A stretch of DNA of 64,000 nt from Coxiellaceae bacterium (GTDB lineage Bacteria; Pseudomonadota; Gammaproteobacteria; Coxiellales; Coxiellaceae). The stretch covers positions 21,375 through 85,374 of the forward strand of contig JARGOB010000004.1 in the NCBI GenBank assembly GCA_029212925.1, given 5' to 3'. Under the pieces are notes generated by a model that saw only the letters and a program-made list of their open reading frames with translations, was not told where the DNA came from and searched no databases. A program made the position numbers and the translations under genes. The first letter of the stretch is position 1, and each line of letters opens with the position of its first letter. Positions 61,401-64,000 of the stretch are shown in pieces.

Positions 61401-62215
61401 CACGAATTAAGTTCGTAGCTTGAGCCTTTTGGTCTTAGCAATTGCAAAATAATGTGACGTGACAATTGTTGGATCGGCAGAGCCCTCTTTAATTGACAAG
61501 TTCGCCCAAATAACGGTCTAAAAAAATCTAATGCCTGCTTAAATACCTGCATTTGAATATCAGTACTATCGTTATATTCTATGATTAATTGTTTTGCCGC
61601 AGATGATTTTTTTATAAATTGCGTCAGTAGCTTCATTATATCGATATCAACTGGACACTGTAAAAAAACCAGAGCATCATTTAGCCGCACCGCTATACAA
61701 CCACGCTCATCGATTTTTATACGGCTAATAAAACCACGCACTAAATAACATTCTGCTAAACTACTTTTACTTTCGAGCTGCTCTACTAACCTTTCAGTGT
61801 ATTGATTAAGCATATTAATAATACCAATAAATTCACCATTTTCACCATAAGCCTGCTCAACCTCGCTAAACTGATCAATATGAAAAGACATATTATCTTG
61901 GCCGTAGTGAATCGTTTTAGCACGCAACACACCTTTTTGCTGATCACTGCTACCAGCAAATATGTTCAAAGAATCTTTTTTATTTGGTTTCGGTTGATGC
62001 TCGATGGAAAAACTAATCAACGCTTGGTTAGCATCGATATAACACAGCGTCTGCAACGTAGCGATTGCTGTACGCAATTGCTGTGTGCTGTGCTGTTGAT
62101 TAATAGCTAGTAATGACTCAACAAGACGTAATGTGTTGTTACTGTTTGCAGCTGCTAGGTATGGATTTTCGACAGGTTTACCTGTCTCATCTACTTTAGT
62201 TTCGGCTACTCGCAT
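58448..62215 (-). CDS. Giant ankyrin-like protein, effector-like
   Basis: A 1255-residue protein without signal peptide or membrane helix. The C-terminal third has ankyrin-like helix pairs, for example AIIYACRFDHPQLTKALLDAGA and LLYFAIAQGFFEISELLMNHN (about residues 835-1060). The N-terminal 830 residues are not recognised. A copy of the dispersed palindromic repeat lies in frame at about residues 548-560 (VIPYLMRDPDQ), apparently a tolerated insertion in a linker. The protein may bind host proteins. ATG 62215 is chosen because a GAAG-type site precedes it, and a GTG five codons upstream is possible. Confidence 0.65.
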   Translation of the reverse strand: MRVAETKVDETGKPVENPYLAAANSNNTLRLVESLLAINQQHSTQQLRTAIATLQTLCYIDANQALISFSIEHQPKPNKKDSLNIFAGSSDQQKGVLRAKTIHYGQDNMSFHIDQFSEVEQAYGENGEFIGIINMLNQYTERLVEQLESKSSLAECYLVRGFISRIKIDERGCIAVRLNDALVFLQCPVDIDIMKLLTQFIKKSSAAKQLIIEYNDSTDIQMQVFKQALDFFRPLFGRTCQLKRALPIQQLSRHIILQLLRPKGSSYELNSWKLLATHLTKPTTIVENNNSSVEVSFAVRHSGPIIGHYEHLMHWMLGDYFSHNTKVKSDTEYECVMTFPKMEFYCFEKIVEHAQQEIKHEYSDDLMTHISHYGFEGDRSIDGMRPIVFVTEHAAKHAETLMNQQLHLKGESIIRRDAYAIMCSTECCNQLQALSFQQHFPGRTYAFMRTDGEHTVHPFIDDATPHPGVAQRRKSLRQRYKPPFHISADQGVVRTVDRVAQHDPEEKLHYAKKRSAQILAAGVTPPVFDHVNSTALKVGFIFMPAPVCTVIPYLMRDPDQQDVNGLESKQVQCDSAVLFNPTGGEFIASYHSPGTYSRGRRFKLTQRSADNDLQQQLALSPPGLFPSIDHAINVLQAEAHEGRQSHTEVLARFRMTVLPAIKIMAVSDRLIDRLMALYTHGILLTALKGKYGASYDGSEIPLVIYNSTSHVSALTDYSDQQQRLDLDYARQQCKIVYDYYRQEVGVVQQMDRLQMLWLLSLSRHNDKKMLDFLLRLPVSYKKYSSAAISHWQHFLLQGHLDIAFELAHRVGWSSDDASLPWQPGVLSIHNENIIQLICRLGGDRHVAWMLAFIERGECFESERNAKDNAIIYACRFDHPQLTKALLDAGAYANHITDAYTGNWLRVCQLALIYGGDEFVAINLFKKLFLCHKSHHFKGATSDSDARSVALTACLFQRHKILRFLQRYLEVARWDPKCLLWAVKDNDIVTAEFLLVNGIKTYRHNERREKPLLYFAIAQGFFEISELLMNHNYNVNIQSYDASVPYVKGKVSAFYRAVALQHMPTVTFLLNKAFTRIRFSLKGVKGGIVGAVISSVHQSPSDQQFYLRLFELILDKVDSISSKHQAQIFEILLCDNKLGHEDVCCLLQMLLASGKLDPNLEITQGVFFKTMVSPMSLAIKYQSHWDKPVFEMIQHILIENGAYRVVSGVTQRVNTPTLFSPAGLIGDEGREHAVGVADALPLPTNPCLNDQNFLRH
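60541..60570. repeat. Palindromic repeat inside the ankyrin-like coding region
   Basis: CTGGATCCCGCATCAAG and TACGGGATGACAG form a copy of the GGATCCCGG/CCGGGATGAC family with a changed base pair in the stem. It lies wholly inside the open frame and does not break it. On the minus strand it is read as TVIPYLMRDPDQ. Intergenic copies would give a similar peptide (VIPDLIRDPE) in the same frame. Confidence 0.85.
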
Positions 62216-62473
62216 ATCACTTCTTCGCACTATATATTTAGCGCATGCTAGCAGTTAATACAGGCACTATGAAATTGTTATTTTTAATTTTAACCCAGTG
62301 ATTTGATCAATACTTACAAACGAACAACATTAGTATTCAATGATGTCCTGATGAATCACCTGACTCATTTATGCAATCTTTACCTGGTCAGAGATTTTTC
62401 TAATATCATTGACTCACCACTCTGCTTTATTTACTTTCTGCGCTTAACTCAAAGTGACAACAAGGTGTAATCA

Positions 62474-63001
62474 ATGAAAACAATACTAAAAGCACTGCTA
62501 ATTGCTAGCAGTTTCGTTATGTGTGCTACTGCATTAGCTGCTAGCAGCCATGCCATTACCGTTAAAAAAAATGAAACCTATGGTAATGGTCAATCGATAG
62601 ATATCAACCTCTATGCCGAATTACCTCCCCCCGGTATTTACGATATTACTTGCCATATTAATAACACGGCTAGTGTTCCTGTGTTGATGGAAGCTGAAAA
62701 CATTGGCTTATACGGCGAGACAATCACCAAAGATGGCTATAGACGCGATTACTATATGCCACAACTGCGCTTGATGCTAAACAATGTCCACGGTACACGT
62801 GATCATTTCTCAGTAAAACCAGGGGATAATAAACTGGTGGTACAGCACATCGATGGTTGGCCTGCTGATCAACAAATGAAAAATGCTGCTATTGTATTAC
62901 GCGACTTGGCCCCTATTATGATTCCTGAAGGTGGCGGTAATGCTAAAATTATTGTTCACGATTGCGTACTAACAAACTCACCAAGGCCGCGTAATCCTTA
63001 A
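62474..63001 (+). CDS. Secreted protein of unknown function
   Basis: A 175-residue exported protein with signal peptide MKTILKALLIASSFVMCATALA. The mature part reads as beta strands (INLYAELPPPGIYDITCHI, NNTASVPVLMEAEN, KPGDNKLVVQHIDGW) with two cysteines that may pair. No family is recognised. AAGGTG precedes the ATG. It stands alone between the giant gene and a palindromic repeat. Confidence 0.65.
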   Translation: MKTILKALLIASSFVMCATALAASSHAITVKKNETYGNGQSIDINLYAELPPPGIYDITCHINNTASVPVLMEAENIGLYGETITKDGYRRDYYMPQLRLMLNNVHGTRDHFSVKPGDNKLVVQHIDGWPADQQMKNAAIVLRDLAPIMIPEGGGNAKIIVHDCVLTNSPRPRNP

Positions 63002-63020
63002 AACGGTATAGACATAATCT

Positions 63021-63051
63021 CTGGACCCCGGCTCAATGGCCGGGGTGACAG
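63021..63051. repeat. GGATCCCGG/CCGGGATGAC palindromic repeat, variant
   Basis: CTGGACCCCGGCTCAATGG with CCGGGGTGACAG has compensating changes in both arms relative to other copies (ACCCCGG with CCGGGGT). The changed pairs stay complementary. It lies 20 bases after the stop of the secreted-protein gene. Confidence 0.85.
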
Positions 63052-63145
63052 ATGCAAGCATTGCAAATACTAACCATACCCCCTATGATTGGCCTATACT
63101 AATTAACGTAACGTACTTTTTAAATATAATATCAATGGGTTAAGC

Positions 63146-64000
63146 ATGCTGACATACCGACTTATCCGTGAAAACGGCCAAAAAATCGTAGAAACCTCAT
63201 TTACTGGCAAAGCATTACTCAGCATCTCACAGCTTAACAAAGGCACAGCCTTTAGCGCTGAAGAGCGCGAAGACTTTGATTTACTTGGCAAGCTTCCACC
63301 GCATATTGAAACACTGGAAGAACAAGCCGAACGTGCCTATTTGCAATATCAGGCATGTGAAAACATACTGAATCGCAATATATTCCTTAATCAATTACTC
63401 AATACTAACCAGGTACTGTTTTATTTTCTCATTGAAAAGCACCTGCAAGAAATGTTACCGACCATCTATACCCCTATCGTTGGCAATGCTGTCCAAAGCT
63501 ATCATAAGCGCTTTCAGCAACCACGCGGTCTTTATATATCCTATCCCGACCGTTATCGCATTGAAGAAATTTTACGTAACCGCACCAACCCTAATATAAG
63601 CTTAATCGTCACCAGTGATGGCGAAGGTGTTTTGGGCATCGGCGACCAAGGCATTGGCGCCATGGCAATCCCTATCGCAAAACTAATGGTGTATACCGCA
63701 TTTGCTGGCATTAACCCGATGAACACATTACCCGTGATGTTAGATGCTGGCACTAACAACCAAGCATTGCTTGATGACCCGATGTACCTCGGCTGGCATA
63801 ACCCACGCATTAGCGGTAAAGAATACAATGAATTTATTGATTGCTTTGTTGCCGCCGTTAAAAAGATATTTCCTGACGTGTATTTGCACTGGGAAGACTT
63901 TGGTCGTACCAATGCTTTTCGCCACTTAATCGAATACCGCAAATCGATTTGCAGCTTTAATGATGACATCCAAGGCACCGGCGTTGTCGCATTAGCGGCC
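63146..64000 (+). CDS. maeA: NAD-dependent malic enzyme (5' part)
   Basis: The first 285 codons of a gene that runs past the window. The product decarboxylates malate to pyruvate. Motifs are LNQLLNTNQVLFYFLIEKH, LPTIYTPIVGNA with the catalytic Tyr, the NAD loop SDGEGVLGIGDQGIGAM, MLDAGTNNQALL, HWEDFGRTNAF and FNDDIQGTG for metal binding. These fit the large NAD-type enzyme (SfcA/MaeA, about 560 residues). The N-terminus starts MLTYRLIRENGQ. No strong ribosome-binding site is seen before the ATG. Confidence 0.93.
   Translation, partial: MLTYRLIRENGQKIVETSFTGKALLSISQLNKGTAFSAEEREDFDLLGKLPPHIETLEEQAERAYLQYQACENILNRNIFLNQLLNTNQVLFYFLIEKHLQEMLPTIYTPIVGNAVQSYHKRFQQPRGLYISYPDRYRIEEILRNRTNPNISLIVTSDGEGVLGIGDQGIGAMAIPIAKLMVYTAFAGINPMNTLPVMLDAGTNNQALLDDPMYLGWHNPRISGKEYNEFIDCFVAAVKKIFPDVYLHWEDFGRTNAFRHLIEYRKSICSFNDDIQGTGVVALAA

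Noticed and set aside
1..64000. CRISPR arrays, insertion sequences, integrases, rRNA genes
   Set aside because: No regularly spaced repeats, no transposase or integrase motifs and no rRNA sequence were seen in the window.

Overview
The window looks like part of a chromosome of a Gammaproteobacterium with a host-associated lifestyle, most like the order Legionellales. The evidence is gene content: ordinary gammaproteobacterial housekeeping blocks (dapD-dapE, ffs-dnaX-ybaB-recR, ribE-ribBA-ribH, purB, malic enzyme, an Arg/His/Pro tRNA operon) are mixed with eukaryotic-like or effector-like genes. These include a Rab/Ras-like GTPase, two very large paralogous proteins with a CX5R phosphatase-type motif, a 1255-residue ankyrin-like protein, a HAD-like protein and several families of orphan membrane proteins. 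The genus cannot be fixed from sequence alone. There is no transposase, integrase, rRNA operon or CRISPR array.

Layout. 1-5.9 kb: NDH-2-type dehydrogenase, a membrane glycosyltransferase, the tRNA-Pro/His/Arg operon, dapD-dapE and tRNA-Ser. Both tRNA loci are decorated by a hairpin repeat element that has duplicated tRNA ends. 6-12 kb: an orphan membrane protein, a quinone-reductase/DUF6506/LysR cluster, the SRP RNA, then dnaX, a divergent YbaB paralogue, recR and ybaB. 12-18.3 kb: the two large CX5R paralogues. 18.5-31 kb: AI-2E-family permease, riboflavin genes ribE-ribBA-ribH behind an FMN riboswitch, UMF1-type MFS transporter, Rab-like GTPase, ribD, cyclopropane fatty acid synthase, ArnT-like transferase, Bcr-type MFS pump and trmH.

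31-38.5 kb is an accessory patch: a DUF4143-type ATPase whose 3' end overlaps a broken ArsC/YffB-like fragment, a frameshifted secreted-protein gene, a permease remnant, a beta-propeller (delta-60-like) protein, an FG-GAP/VCBS-like protein and an aromatic amino acid permease. 38.6-42 kb: a Cys-rich exported protein, a paralogous lipoprotein pair, a glycerophosphodiesterase and small secreted proteins. 42-46.4 kb: a tightly coupled leucine dehydrogenase plus branched-chain 2-oxoacid dehydrogenase E1alpha-E1beta-E2 operon without E3. 46.5-52 kb: orphan membrane proteins, a TSUP permease and a minus-strand run of effector-like genes. 52-64 kb: short-chain dehydrogenase, basic small protein, dicarboxylate/amino-acid symporter, a repeat-rich gap, DegT aminotransferase, purB, a YiiX/papain-like protein, the ankyrin-like giant, a secreted protein and the start of an NAD-malic enzyme.

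The least explained structure is the set of small repeats. (1) A GGATCCCGG/CCGGGATGAC palindrome is scattered through intergenic gaps, and one copy is translated in frame inside the ankyrin-like gene. (2) A 75-nt structured element occurs in two near-identical copies. (3) A hairpin with a GTCCAGT core has arms that covary between copies, and it sits at tRNA genes. (4) A long hairpin of about 150 nt lies at 54.6 kb. Many start codons were moved inward from the longest open frame on ribosome-binding-site or family-alignment grounds, as noted per gene. Family assignments come from reading motifs, not from a database search.
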